Below, piece by piece: positions 8,409 through 17,512 of a stretch of 35,214 bases of DNA. The notes under the pieces are model-generated. The model was not told the DNA's origin. It saw only the letters and a list, made by a program, of their open reading frames with translations, and made no database searches. This stretch comes from Candidatus Zixiibacteriota bacterium (GTDB lineage Bacteria; Electryoneota; B3-LCP). A program made the translations under genes and the position numbers. Positions within the stretch are counted from its first letter, which is position 1; every line of letters starts with the position of its first letter. The DNA is taken from the NCBI GenBank assembly GCA_003599535.1, contig QZKQ01000102.1, forward strand, positions 1-35,214, read 5' to 3'.

Positions 8409-10085
8409 TCGGCCTGCTGCTGGCCGGAGGCTGCGCCAAGCAGGGATTTCCTCCCGGCGGGCCCCAGGACGTCACCGGGCCGCAGGTGGTGGAGGCCTAC
8501 CCGCCGCCGCAGACGGTCAACGTGCCGCCCGAGGTGCGCCCTTTCATCCGGCTGGACGAATACCCCCAGCGTGCTTCCGTGGCCGGCGCCATCTTCGTCA
8601 GCCCCGACCCCGAGGGCGGCTTTGAAGCCCGGGTCCGGGGCCGGCGCATTGAGGTGCGTTTCGACCCGCCGCTGCCGCCTGACCGCACCGTGGTCATCAC
8701 CTTCGGCACGGGGATCAAGGACTTGAACGGCAACTCCATGGCGGCGCCTTACACGCTGGCTTTCTCCACCGGGGACAGCATTGACCAGGCGGGCATCGAA
8801 GGGCGGGTCGAGGAGCTGGAAGACCCCGCCGCGACCTGGGTGTGGGCCTACCCCCTGGAGGCGGCGCCCGACACCGCGGCCTACTGGCCGGACCCCCGCG
8901 TTCACCGCGCCCCCTTCGCTTCGCAACCCGACGCCGGAGGGTTCTTCCGCTTCTCCTATCTGCCGCCGGGGCCGTACCGGGTGTTCGCCGTTACCGACAT
9001 GCGCCGCAACCGCTTGTGGGACAGCGCCGCCGAAGCCATCGCCATTCCCCCCGCCGACGCCGCGGCCTCGCCCGACGCCATCCCCACGCTGAACCTGCGC
9101 CTCGCCCCGCACGACCTCTGGCCGCCGGACCTGCAGGAAGCCTCCGCGTTGCACCGCCAGGCTCTGCGCCTGGGCTTCGACGAGCCGGTGGACCTATCCG
9201 CCATGCGGGTCTTCATCCAGGCCCAGGACGGGCAGGAGCTGGCGGTCATCCAGCAGTACCGGGACCCCGCCGATTCTTCCGGGGCGCTGCTGACCACCGC
9301 GCCGCAACGGCCCGATGACGTCTACCAGGTCCGGGTGGACGGCGTGGCCGACCTGGCCGGCAACGTGGCCGATTCCCTGACGGCCGAGGCGCCCGCCTCG
9401 GTTCAGGCCGACACTCTGGGCCCCCGGCTGACCTGGAACCGGCCGGTGGCGGGCCAGACGGAGGTGAACCCGGCCGACACCCTGGCTGTGGGATTCTCCG
9501 AAGCGGTCATCCTGACGGATCTGCCCCGCGCCGTGCACCTGCTGGATTCCGCCGGGGCCGAGGTGGCCGTGAATTGGATTTACCCGGAGCCGGCTCTGGG
9601 ACAACTAGTCCCCCAGGTTCCACTGGCCGGAGACCGCCGGTACCGCCTGGAGGTGTGGGGCGATTCGCTGCGCGACATCTGGGGCAACGTCGCGCCGGAA
9701 AGCCTGGCCGTGATCCAGTTCACCACCCTGGATCCGGACGCGACCGGCTCCATTTCCGGGCGGGTGGAGAATTCTCCGCCGGAGGCCCGGGTGGTCATCG
9801 AGCGCCACGGCATGGAAGGCTCCCGCCAGGCCCCCGTGGAGCAGGGCGGCTACGAGTTTCCCCAGTTGCCGGCGGGCAGCTACCGGTTGTGGCTCTACCG
9901 CGACCTGGACGGCAACCGGGCCTACTCCCCGGGCCGGGTGGACTCGGTGATCACCTTCGCCGAACCGTTCGCCTTCGGCCCCGATACCGTCCGGGTCCGC
10001 CCCCGCTGGGACACCGAAGATGTGAACCTGCAGTGGCCCGCGGAATGACCGGGCGGCTGCGGGGACGAATTTGATTGTTTTCTTG

Positions 10086-10114
10086 TTGAATTATCCCCGG
10101 GTATTGATTATAAT
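10086..10114 (+). promoter_or_regulatory. Sigma-70-type promoter for the mannose-1-phosphate guanylyltransferase gene
   Basis: TTGAAT (10086-10091) and a perfect TATAAT (10109-10114) are separated by exactly 17 bp in a locally AT-rich stretch within GC-rich DNA. The predicted start of transcription is near 10121, about 40 nt before the ATG at 10163. This is the best-matching housekeeping promoter in the window and suggests that the downstream genes form their own transcription unit. Confidence 0.7.
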
Positions 10115-10162
10115 ATGTAGCCGGATATTCGGTCCGGCCGCTTTATCAACCAACGCAGTTCC

Positions 10163-11224
10163 ATGATTCATGCCGTCATCCTGGCCGGCGGAGTGGGCAG
10201 CCGCTTCTGGCCACGGTCGCGCAAGCACAAGCCCAAGCAGATGCTCAACATCTTCGGCAAGAACTCTCTGATCCAGGAGACCATCTCCCGGATTTCCTCG
10301 CTGGCGCCCCCCGAGCAGACCCTGATCGTCACCACGCGGGACCTGGTGAAGAGCATCCACCAGCAGTTGCCGGACCTCAAGGCGGACAATTTCCTGGTCG
10401 AACCGGTGGGGCGCAACACCGCTCCCTGCATCGGGTTGGCCGCCATGAAGCTGATGGAGCAGGATCCCGAAGGCTACATGGTGGTCCTGCCCGCCGACCA
10501 CCTGATTTCCGACCGGGAACCTTTCATCGCCTGCCTCAAGCAGGCCCTGGACACCGCCCGGCAGGACGACTCCCTGGTCACCATCGGCATTCAGCCGACG
10601 CACCCGGAGACGGGGTACGGGTACATCCAGTACCATCCCGGCCGCCGGAAGCCCAGCGGCGCCTACGAGGTTGTCACCTTCGCCGAGAAGCCCAATTACG
10701 CCACCGCGGTGCGCTTCCTGGCCAGCGGCGACTTTCTGTGGAACAGCGGGATGTTCATCTGGTCGGTGCGCCGCATCCTGGCGGAGATAGAATCGTCCAT
10801 GCCCGAGCTGTACGCCGCGCTGATGGAGATCCAGCGGCTGAAGGGCTACGAGGTCGAGCAGTTCACCAACCTCTACAGCGGCATCCGCTCCATTTCCGTG
10901 GACTACGGGATCATGGAGCGCGCTTCCAACGTGGCCGTGGTCAAAGCCGCGTTCAGCTGGACCGACATCGGCAACTGGGCCGAGGTCTACCGCCTGTCGC
11001 CCAAGGACGACCAGGGCAACGTCAACCTGAATGGCCACGTTCTGGTGGACGCCCGCAACTGCTACATTGATTCTCCCGACCGCCTGGTGGCCCTGGTGGG
11101 CGTGCAGGACCTGGTGGTCATCAACACCGGCGACGCGCTGCTGATCTGCCACCGGGATCACGCCCAGGACGTGAAGAAGGCCGTCGAGTACATGGAACGG
11201 CACCAGATGGACAAGTACCTCTAA
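10163..11224 (+). CDS. manC: Mannose-1-phosphate guanylyltransferase (GMP-only form)
   Basis: 353 residues. The N-terminal signature AVILAGGVGSRFWPRSRKHKPKQML is the GTP-binding/pyrophosphorylase loop, with Lys in KPKQ. VEPVGRNTAPCIGLAA, VLPADHLI and the VTFAEKPNYATAVRFL stretch are specific to ManC/GMP enzymes, and FLWNSGMFIW follows. The enzyme makes GDP-mannose from GTP and mannose-1-phosphate. It lacks the C-terminal cupin phosphomannose isomerase domain of bifunctional ManC, ending at VKKAVEYMERHQMDKYL. The promoter upstream and the small gene 9 bp downstream suggest an operon with the small protein and the Crp-like regulator. Confidence 0.94.
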   Translation: MIHAVILAGGVGSRFWPRSRKHKPKQMLNIFGKNSLIQETISRISSLAPPEQTLIVTTRDLVKSIHQQLPDLKADNFLVEPVGRNTAPCIGLAAMKLMEQDPEGYMVVLPADHLISDREPFIACLKQALDTARQDDSLVTIGIQPTHPETGYGYIQYHPGRRKPSGAYEVVTFAEKPNYATAVRFLASGDFLWNSGMFIWSVRRILAEIESSMPELYAALMEIQRLKGYEVEQFTNLYSGIRSISVDYGIMERASNVAVVKAAFSWTDIGNWAEVYRLSPKDDQGNVNLNGHVLVDARNCYIDSPDRLVALVGVQDLVVINTGDALLICHRDHAQDVKKAVEYMERHQMDKYL

Positions 11225-11233
11225 GGCGCGCCG

Positions 11234-11542
11234 GTGAAGGACCAGGAATTGTACAACCACCTGGCGGACCTGGCCCGGCGGCTGGGGTTCGAAGTGCGCA
11301 CCGACCAGGGGCCCTTTCGCGACGGCGCCTGCCGCGTCGAAGAGCGGCGGGTCATCATCCTGAACCGCGCCTCCCCGGTGCAGCGTAAGGTGGCCGCCCT
11401 GGGACGCGCCCTGAGCGCCTGTCCGCTGGAGGGCATATTCCTGCTGCCGGCGGTGCGCGAGGTCATCGAACGGGCCCGGAACGGATCCGGACCCCAGGCG
11501 GCCCCGGATCCCCCGCCGGATTCCGGTGAACCCATCCCTTAG
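11234..11542 (+). CDS. Small conserved protein of unknown function
   Basis: 102 residues from a GTG start 9 bp after manC. The core DLARRLGFEVRTDQGPFRDGACRVEERRVIILNRASPVQRKVAALGRALSACPLEGIFLLPAVREVIE resembles small uncharacterised proteins found near sugar-nucleotide genes: a strand-rich first half, two helices, and an LLPAVRE motif. The last ~20 residues are Pro-rich and disordered. I do not recognise a named domain. It overlaps the region just before the Crp-like gene, so the three genes are probably co-transcribed. Confidence 0.75.
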   Translation: MKDQELYNHLADLARRLGFEVRTDQGPFRDGACRVEERRVIILNRASPVQRKVAALGRALSACPLEGIFLLPAVREVIERARNGSGPQAAPDPPPDSGEPIP

Positions 11543-11561
11543 CCTTCCTCCAGGAGGCCAC

Positions 11562-12239
11562 ATGGTTGAATCTCCCCTGACTTCCGTGTCCATCCTCTCC
11601 GAACTGGACGCGGAGACGCTGAATCGCATCGAGGGGCAGCTCACCATCAAGCGCTACAAGAAGAACAACCTCATCATCTTTGAGGACGACCGGGGCTTGA
11701 ACCTGTTCATCCTCAAGCAGGGCCGGGTGAAGATCTCCCGCATCAGCGAAGAGGGCGGCGAGGTCATTCTGGCCATCCTGGGCGAGGGGGAGTTCTTCGG
11801 CGAAATTTCCGTCATTGACGGGCTGTCGCGCTCGGCCACCGTAACCTCCCTGGACGAGGTGGAGCTGTGGGTCATGAAGAGGGAGGACTTCCTGGCCGTG
11901 CTGCGGCAGTACCCCCAGGTGTCGGTGGCCCTGCTGCGGGAACTGGCCGGGCGCATCCGCAAGTCTGACGCCCAGATCAAATCCCTGTGCCTGCGCAATG
12001 CCCGGGGGCGGGTGGCCACCACCCTGATCCGCCTGGCCGAGGACATCGGTAAGGCCAAGGACGGCAAGGTCATCATTCCCGAACTGCCCCTGCAGCGCGA
12101 CCTGGCCAACATCGCCGGCACCTCGCGCGAGACCATCAGCCGGGTCATCGCCATCCTGGAGAAGGACGGCTACTGCTACAAGAAGGACAACAGCCTGATC
12201 TTCGATGACTTCGAACGCTTCAAGCGGGATTTCGCGTAG
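11562..12239 (+). CDS. Crp/Fnr-family transcriptional regulator
   Basis: 225 residues from ATG 11562, which has a perfect AGGAGG at 11552-11557; an in-frame ATG at 11526 lies upstream of that site and is less likely. The N-terminal cyclic-nucleotide-binding fold spans about residues 10-125 with the phosphate-binding-cassette-like GEGEFFGEISVIDGLSRSATV (about 74-94). A long dimer helix follows (LRELAGRIRKSDAQIKSL). The C-terminal winged helix-turn-helix includes LPLQRDLANIAGTSRETISRVIAILEKDG, where the R-E-T-I-S-R recognition helix matches Crp. No N-terminal Cys cluster as in Fnr is seen, so it is not an obvious Fe-S oxygen sensor. The effector is unknown. It probably regulates genes elsewhere as well as its neighbours. 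Confidence 0.93.
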   Translation: MVESPLTSVSILSELDAETLNRIEGQLTIKRYKKNNLIIFEDDRGLNLFILKQGRVKISRISEEGGEVILAILGEGEFFGEISVIDGLSRSATVTSLDEVELWVMKREDFLAVLRQYPQVSVALLRELAGRIRKSDAQIKSLCLRNARGRVATTLIRLAEDIGKAKDGKVIIPELPLQRDLANIAGTSRETISRVIAILEKDGYCYKKDNSLIFDDFERFKRDFA

Positions 12240-12270
12240 CGCTGCGGTGAACGGAATAATCGTGCCGTCA

Positions 12271-12386
12271 CCTCGCCCGGGATTTAAGTCTAGAGGGCTA
12301 CTCTCGGGCGATCCCGCGGAAGCGGGATGCTCCGGTAACCTCCACTTCCGTGGATAGATCGAATATCGCCCGGGAACTTCAGTTCC
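12271..12386. repeat. Cluster of small hairpins (REP-like) between the Crp-like gene and meaB
   Basis: Three short hairpins follow one another: ATCCCGC/GCGGGAT (12311-12328, loop GGAA), CCAC/GTGG (12342-12353, loop TTCC) and GGAAC/GTTCC (12373-12386, loop TTCA). The motif TCGCCCGGGA occurs at 12273-12282 and again at 12366-12375, with a partly inverted copy CTCGGGCGAT at 12303-12312. The arrangement looks like a REP/BIME-type intergenic element; no U-tract marks it as a terminator. Confidence 0.5.
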
Positions 12387-12464
12387 GGCCGAAGCCAGGT
12401 AATCCAATCTCGTTTATTCTACACCTCCGCCCTCATGCCTTAATGTTACCGTTTTGCCACCTGC

Positions 12465-13412
12465 ATGGACCGACAGACTTGGATTGACCGTTTTGAACAG
12501 GGGGACCTGCGGGCCCTGTCCCGGGTGATCTCCTGGATCGAGAACGGCGGGGGGGACGTGCCCGCCGAGTTAAAACCGATTTTTTCGCGCGTGGGAAGGG
12601 CCTTCCGCGTGGGGGTGACCGGTCCGCCGGGAGCGGGCAAGAGCACCCTCGTGGACGGCCTTTCCCTGCTCTACCGGCAGGAAGGCCGCACCGTCGGGGT
12701 AATCGCGGTGGACCCCAGTTCTCCCTTCTCCGGCGGGGCCCTGCTGGGCGACCGGGTACGCATGAACCGCGCCGGGGTGGACCCCGGCGTCTTCATCCGC
12801 TCTATGGCCACCCGGGGCAGCCTGGGGGGGCTGGCCGAAGCGGCCATGGACGCCGCCGACGTGCTGGACGTCTTCGGCAAGGACGTGGTCATCCTGGAAA
12901 CCGTGGGGGTGGGGCAGTCGGAGCTGGACGTGGCCCGGGCCGCCGACAGCACCGTGGTCGTCCTGGTGCCGGAATCGGGCGACTCCGTCCAGGCCATGAA
13001 GGCCGGATTGATGGAGATCGGCGACATTTTCGTATTAAATAAGTCGGACCGTCCCGCCGCCGACCACGCCGCCGATGAGTTGAGATCGGCCCTGGAGCTG
13101 AAATCCGACATGGGCGCCTGGCTGCCGCCGGTGCTCTCGGCCGTGGCCAGCAGGGGCCAGGGGCTGCCCGAACTGATGGACACCTTAAAGCAGCACCACC
13201 GCCACCTGGCCGAAAGCGGCGCCCTGCGGGAAAAGCGCGTACAGCGCCGCCGCCAGCGCATCCAGCAGATCACCGAGAAGGATCTCCTGGCCCGCTTCTG
13301 GAATCCGGACCGCCTGGCCCGCCGGGATCAGGCCGCGGAAGCTGGAGAAAACCCGTTTAGTGTTGCCGGGGAGCTGGTGAAGGGGTTTCCAGGAAAGAAA
13401 GAGGACATTTGA
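12465..13412 (+). CDS. meaB: MeaB/ArgK-type G-protein chaperone of B12-dependent acyl-CoA mutase
   Basis: 315 residues, the family length. It shows the Walker A loop GPPGAGKS at residues 53-60, the family-specific AVDPSSPFSGGALLGDRVRM and FIRSMATRGSLGGLAEA segments, the switch-like VVILETVGVGQSE and the NKSD base-specificity motif in FVLNKSDRP. The C-terminal helical dimerisation arm is present. MeaB uses GTP hydrolysis to gate adenosylcobalamin loading into, and protect, methylmalonyl-CoA-type mutases. Its client is presumably the mutase encoded at 19170-20837 and 23999-24406; in many genomes these genes are adjacent, but here about 6 kb of other genes intervenes. Confidence 0.95.
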   Translation: MDRQTWIDRFEQGDLRALSRVISWIENGGGDVPAELKPIFSRVGRAFRVGVTGPPGAGKSTLVDGLSLLYRQEGRTVGVIAVDPSSPFSGGALLGDRVRMNRAGVDPGVFIRSMATRGSLGGLAEAAMDAADVLDVFGKDVVILETVGVGQSELDVARAADSTVVVLVPESGDSVQAMKAGLMEIGDIFVLNKSDRPAADHAADELRSALELKSDMGAWLPPVLSAVASRGQGLPELMDTLKQHHRHLAESGALREKRVQRRRQRIQQITEKDLLARFWNPDRLARRDQAAEAGENPFSVAGELVKGFPGKKEDI

Positions 13413-13482
13413 TCTGCGGTTGACAGGAAGAACCGGAAGGATATTAAGGCGCAGATCACCACTTAATTTGCTTTAGCATGGT

Positions 13483-14325
13483 ATGCGTAAAACACATTCG
13501 ATCTCTTCACAGTATTTGCACGGCACCGATCCGGAAGAACAAGAGCGCCTGACTGAACTGAACCGCTTGCTGAATGACCGCTACATGCGGGAGTTGGACC
13601 TGCGCGGTGGCGAACGCATTCTCGAGGTGGGCTCCGGACTGGCGCAATTGGCGCGCGCCATGGCCCGCACGGCAGGGCCGCAGGGATATGTCTTAGGCAT
13701 CGAACGCAGCTTCGAGCAGATCGCGGAAGCCCGCCGCCAGGCCGAGGCGGAGGGGGAAGACCATCTGGTGGAGCTGCGGCAGGGCGACGTGCTCGACATG
13801 CCGTTGCTCGAACCTGAGTGGGAAAGTTTCGACGTAGCTCACGCCCGCTACATTCTGGAGCACGTCCCGGATCCCTTGACGGTGGTCCGCGCCATGGTGC
13901 GGGCGGTACGCCCCGGTGGCCGGATCATCCTGGCGGACGACGACCACGATCTCATGCACCTGCACCCGGAACCCCCCGGTTTCGCGGCGCTGTGGCAGGC
14001 CTTCATGCGATCCTTCGAAAATCTGGGCAACGACCCCTATGTCGGCCGGAGGCTGGTGTCTCTCCTGTACCAGGCCGGAGCCCAGCCGGTGCGCAACACC
14101 GTGGTCTTCCTGGGGAGCTGTTCGGGAGATCCGCACTTCGAGACCCTCACCGGCATTCTTGTCACGATCCTTCAGAAAGCCCGGGAAGCGATGGTCGGCG
14201 GGGGGTTGATTGACGCGGATGGCTTCGAAACGGCCGTCGAGGCAGTGCAGGCCTGGGGGCGCCGCCCGGACGCCGGCTTCTGGTACAGCCTGAACCTGGC
14301 GGAAGGACGGAAGGAAGAGCGTTAA
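13483..14325 (+). CDS. Class I SAM-dependent methyltransferase
   Basis: 280 residues. Motif I is ILEVGSGLAQLARAMA (from about residue 46), motif II region GIERSFEQIAEARR, and the acidic post-motif GDVLDMPL. DVAHARYILEHVPDPLTVVRAMVRAVRPGGRIILADDDH covers motifs II/III of a Methyltransf_11/25-type domain. The C-terminal half (about 160-280) looks like the cap found in small-molecule or menaquinone/ubiquinone-type methyltransferases, with no recognisable extra domain. Substrate unknown. It lies between meaB and a serine hydrolase gene with short gaps, possibly as part of one operon. Confidence 0.88.
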   Translation: MRKTHSISSQYLHGTDPEEQERLTELNRLLNDRYMRELDLRGGERILEVGSGLAQLARAMARTAGPQGYVLGIERSFEQIAEARRQAEAEGEDHLVELRQGDVLDMPLLEPEWESFDVAHARYILEHVPDPLTVVRAMVRAVRPGGRIILADDDHDLMHLHPEPPGFAALWQAFMRSFENLGNDPYVGRRLVSLLYQAGAQPVRNTVVFLGSCSGDPHFETLTGILVTILQKAREAMVGGGLIDADGFETAVEAVQAWGRRPDAGFWYSLNLAEGRKEER

Positions 14326-14392
14326 CCAGAAGAGTATCCGTCACTGAACGGCACGGCGGAAGATATCGCCTGGCCGGTTGAGAGGAATACCC

Positions 14393-15838
14393 ATGAAAGG
14401 CAAGATCCTGATCGGCTTCCTGCTTGCCTGGATGGTCCCGGCCCTGGCGTCGGCCGAGGCGCTGACCGACAGCCTGGGCGCCTTCATCGCCCGGGAAATG
14501 CAGGTCCGGCAGATCCCCGGCCTGGCCCTGGCGGTAGTGCGCGGCGGCCAACCGGCCATCGTGCGGGCGTACGGCCAGGCCAACCTGGAAACCGGCGCGC
14601 CCCTGACGGCCTCCAGTGTCTTCGAGATCGCCTCCCTGACCAAGCCGATTACCGCCACGGCGGTGATGCTGCTGGTGGAAGACGGGAAGGTCGGGCTGGA
14701 CGACCCGGTCGGGGAGTACCTCGATTCCCTCCCCGCGGCCTGGGCCGGTATCACGGTTCGGCATCTGCTGACCCACACCTCCGGGCTGCCCGAGGAGGCC
14801 GTCGCCCAACATGACGGCTCACCCCTGATGAACGTCAGCATCCGGCAGCAGTATGAGGCTATCCGCCAGGCGGAACTGCTCTTTGCCCCGGGGGAAAAGG
14901 CCTGCTACAGCGATCCCGGGTACTTCCTCCTGGGCATGATCATTGAAAGGGTATCGGAGCAGACCTACGGAGAGTTCCTGCGCGACCGCCTCTTCACGCC
15001 GCTGGGAATGACGGCCAGCCGGGTGCAGGATCAGCGGAAAATCATCCCCGGCCGGGTGGCGCCCTACACCCTGCGCGAGGGCGAACTGTGCCGTGGCCGC
15101 CGCGACTGGCAGCACGACTTGCCTGCCCATTATGGCGTGCTGTCCACGGTGGAAGACCTGGCCAAGTTCGAGGCCGCCCTGCGTGCCGGGACACTGCTGA
15201 AGCCCGCTACGCTGGAACAGATGCGGACTTCCGCCCGCCTGAACGACGGCCGGGAAGCCATCATCTGGGGCGACCTGTACGGCTTCGGTTGGAAGGTGGG
15301 CGAAGTGCGCGGCCGCCCCATCGTCGAGCATGGCGGCTTCACTGGAACGCACCTGCTGCGCTTTCTGGACCGGGATCTGGCCGTGATCGTGCTGACCAAC
15401 CTGGACGTGGCCTCCGGCAGCCGCCCGGAATGGATCGCCCGGGGCGTCGCCGGGATCGTCGATCCCGAATTGAAGCCGGTGGCCTGGGAAGCGCCGCAGA
15501 AGGATCCCAGCCCGCGCACCACCCGGGCGGTGCAGAAGCTGGTCGAGCAGATGGTGGCGGGGAGCGAACCGGGCGTGATGACGGCCGAGCACCGCGCCTT
15601 TTACGCCGCGCTGCCGGCGGATCAGAAGGCCGGCCTGGTGGAGGTGTTGCAGCGGCAGGGGAAATTCACCTTCGTGGCCTGCGACGAAATCCCGCCCGGG
15701 AGCCTGACGCGCACGGGCCGCCCGGTGGCGCGGATCTGCTATTACCGCAGCGAAGACGCCCGGGGCAAGCCCTTCTTCCACGCCTTCTACCTGACGGAAA
15801 CGGGGGAGGTGGCCTGGATGAGGCTGTTCCGGGGATAG
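14393..15838 (+). CDS. Secreted serine hydrolase of the class C beta-lactamase / PBP4* family
   Basis: 481 residues from ATG 14393, preceded by GAGAGGA; a start at 14378 would only lengthen the signal. The signal peptide MKGKILIGFLLAWMVPALASA directs it to the periplasm. The catalytic SxxK is SLTK (81-84) in FEIASLTKPITATA. The Tyr motif is YSD (Tyr172) in CYSDPGYFLLGMIIERVS rather than the usual YSN, and the third motif is H-G-G (His313) in VEHGGFTGTHLL, replacing KTG. These features point to an esterase, D-aminopeptidase or PBP-like hydrolase rather than a true beta-lactamase. The C-terminal ~120 residues form an additional domain. It is convergent with the next gene, 11 bp away. Confidence 0.88.
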   Translation: MKGKILIGFLLAWMVPALASAEALTDSLGAFIAREMQVRQIPGLALAVVRGGQPAIVRAYGQANLETGAPLTASSVFEIASLTKPITATAVMLLVEDGKVGLDDPVGEYLDSLPAAWAGITVRHLLTHTSGLPEEAVAQHDGSPLMNVSIRQQYEAIRQAELLFAPGEKACYSDPGYFLLGMIIERVSEQTYGEFLRDRLFTPLGMTASRVQDQRKIIPGRVAPYTLREGELCRGRRDWQHDLPAHYGVLSTVEDLAKFEAALRAGTLLKPATLEQMRTSARLNDGREAIIWGDLYGFGWKVGEVRGRPIVEHGGFTGTHLLRFLDRDLAVIVLTNLDVASGSRPEWIARGVAGIVDPELKPVAWEAPQKDPSPRTTRAVQKLVEQMVAGSEPGVMTAEHRAFYAALPADQKAGLVEVLQRQGKFTFVACDEIPPGSLTRTGRPVARICYYRSEDARGKPFFHAFYLTETGEVAWMRLFRG

Positions 15839-15849
15839 TACGCGTCTGC

Positions 15850-16389
15850 CTACCGCACCCGCTTCAGCGTCGCCCGGACGGTGGAGTAGGGTTGTCCCGA
15901 TAGGGTCTTGGAAATGGTGAAGCTGTACTGCTCCGGGCTTTCGAATCTGGCCTGGAGATCCGTCACCAGTCCCTGGCCGTCCTCGATTCCGATGTACTGC
16001 AGGTGCAGGTTGTTCTCATCGGCCCACTGGCCCTCGTGGTCGTGAGCGTCACCGGTGTTGGTCACGGTGAACAGGTGCATTCGCGAGGTGCCGGGCTCGT
16101 AACCCACCAGGTTGACGGCGGTAAACCGCCCGCCTCCCGGCATCTCGGCGGTTTCCATCAACTGGTAGCCCCACCCGTCGGCGATGCGGGTGTTCTCATG
16201 GCGGATGACGTACGCCGTGGTATCCTCCCCGACGATCAGGAACGCCGGACCTTCGAACACGCCGGTGTAGGCCTCCAGCTTGCGGATCTGCTCGGGGATC
16301 TGCGGCGGCTGCTGGGCGGAAGCGAGGGTTGTCAAGCCCAGTACCAGCAGCCCCAGGCTCAGGAACCGGGAAATGAATGAACGGCTCAT
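15850..16389 (-). CDS. Secreted protein of unknown function (lipocalin/DUF1579-like fold possible)
   Basis: 179 residues on the minus strand, starting at 16389 with GGGGAGA upstream; an extra upstream ATG (16419) has no such site. A signal peptide (MSRSFISRFLSLGLLVLGLTTLASA) is followed by QQPPQIPEQIRKLEAYTGVFEG and a series of short strands (VIRHENTRIADGWGYQLMETAEM, RFTAVNLVGYEPGTSRMHLFTVTNTGDAHDHEGQW). Repeated strands and the GYEPGTSRMHLF stretch recall DUF1579-type beta-barrels, but I cannot assign it firmly. It is the only clear minus-strand gene in the window, and its promoter region is shared with the divergent microprotein at 16484. Confidence 0.8.
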   Translation of the reverse strand: MSRSFISRFLSLGLLVLGLTTLASAQQPPQIPEQIRKLEAYTGVFEGPAFLIVGEDTTAYVIRHENTRIADGWGYQLMETAEMPGGGRFTAVNLVGYEPGTSRMHLFTVTNTGDAHDHEGQWADENNLHLQYIGIEDGQGLVTDLQARFESPEQYSFTISKTLSGQPYSTVRATLKRVR

Positions 16390-16483
16390 GGTCGTCTCCC
16401 CATAGACGGTGATAAACACAAGTGTATGCTTTTAATACGTAACCTTTATCGGAATAGTAATCTTATCCCGGAAAGGGAATCCC

Positions 16484-16639
16484 ATGCGCCACCGTCCCCG
16501 TTTCATCGCTGGCTTAGGCTGCCTGTTCGCCGCCGCCGCGCTGGCCCTGTACGCCAAGGCCACCGGCAACTTCATCGTGCCTTCCAGCTTGACGGTGGTG
16601 GGTATCGCCCTGATTGTATCCGCGAAGCGGCGAGGCTGA
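16484..16639 (+). CDS. 51-residue membrane microprotein
   Basis: An ATG with GGAAAGGGA upstream opens a 52-codon frame beginning MRHRPRFIAGLGCLFAAAAL, with a basic N-terminus and one long hydrophobic helix. A second hydrophobic stretch (LTVVGIALIVSA) and a basic AKRRG tail follow, so it probably forms two membrane helices or a helical hairpin. It ends 6 bp before the GNAT-YoaP gene and is likely co-transcribed with it. Function unknown. Confidence 0.6.
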   Translation: MRHRPRFIAGLGCLFAAAALALYAKATGNFIVPSSLTVVGIALIVSAKRRG

Positions 16640-16645
16640 TCTTCC

Positions 16646-17419
16646 ATGTCCTGTCCCACCCTGGAAATCGTCGGTCCCGGCAACCTGGACGAGTGCGGCC
16701 TGGGCTGCCTGTCCAACCGCAAGCACCCGGGGTACCAGGCCAAGACAGACTGGCTGCATGACCGCTTCGCCGAAGGCCTGCGCCTGCTGTTGTTCCGGGA
16801 CGCCCAGGGCAAGCCGCTGGCCTCTCTGGAAACCGTGCCGGGGGAATCCGCCTGGCGGCCGGTGGAGGCTTCCGGGTGGCTGTTCGTGCATTGCCTGTGG
16901 GTGCACGCCGCCGGGCAGAGGGTCGGCGGGCTGGGCAGCCGGCTGATCCAGGCGTGCGTGGAAGAGGCGCGCCGAGGCGGGTTTACCGGCGTGGCGGTGC
17001 TGACCAGCAGTGGAACCTGGATGGCCGGCCCGCGAGTCTTTCTAAAGAATGGCTTCGAGCGCGTGGCCTCGGACGGCCCCTACCATCTGGTCGCCTATCG
17101 GCTGGAAGATGGTCCCGCCCCGCGCCTGCGGGAATTGGGCGATCCGGCCGGGTACCGGGGGCTGCATATTATTTACGCCGACCAGTGCCCCATGTTCACC
17201 AAGTCGGTGCAGGACGTGACGGCGCTGGCGGCTGAGCATGGGATCGAAGCGCAAGTCACCCGGCTGCAAACCGCCCGCGAAGCCCAGGCCGCGCCCTCCC
17301 GCCAGGGGGTCTACAGTCTGATCTGGAACGGCAAGCTGCTGGCGGATCATTACGTCAGCGGGGGGAGGTTCCGGAATCTGCTCAGGGATGAGATATTGTC
17401 TGAATCACGGATGAAATAG
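16646..17419 (+). CDS. GNAT acetyltransferase with C-terminal YoaP-like domain
   Basis: 257 residues. The N-terminal GNAT fold (about 1-150) has the acetyl-CoA loop WVHAAGQRVGGLGSRLIQACVEEARRGG and the later strand GVAVLTSSGTWMAGPRVFLKNGFE. The C-terminal ~95 residues match the YoaP-like domain: LHIIYADQCPMFTKSVQDVTALAAEHG, a thioredoxin-like strand-helix with a C-P pair, and a final YSLIWNGKLLADHYVSGGRFRNLL. This two-domain architecture is known in bacteria and archaea but its acceptor is not established. The start at 16646 follows directly on the microprotein gene. The gene ends where the repeat-rich intergenic region begins. Confidence 0.88.
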   Translation: MSCPTLEIVGPGNLDECGLGCLSNRKHPGYQAKTDWLHDRFAEGLRLLLFRDAQGKPLASLETVPGESAWRPVEASGWLFVHCLWVHAAGQRVGGLGSRLIQACVEEARRGGFTGVAVLTSSGTWMAGPRVFLKNGFERVASDGPYHLVAYRLEDGPAPRLRELGDPAGYRGLHIIYADQCPMFTKSVQDVTALAAEHGIEAQVTRLQTAREAQAAPSRQGVYSLIWNGKLLADHYVSGGRFRNLLRDEILSESRMK

Positions 17420-17512
17420 ATGAAACGGATTTCACTCATCGTCTGAACCACGGATTACGCGGATTACACGGAGGCTTGACCCCGTTGGGGGATTTCCCAG
17501 CCTTGAAAGGCT

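Noticed and set aside
14393-15838. Beta-lactamase resistance gene
   Set aside because: Motifs two and three are YSD and HGG rather than the YAN/KTG of class C enzymes; a hydrolase or PBP-like role is more likely.
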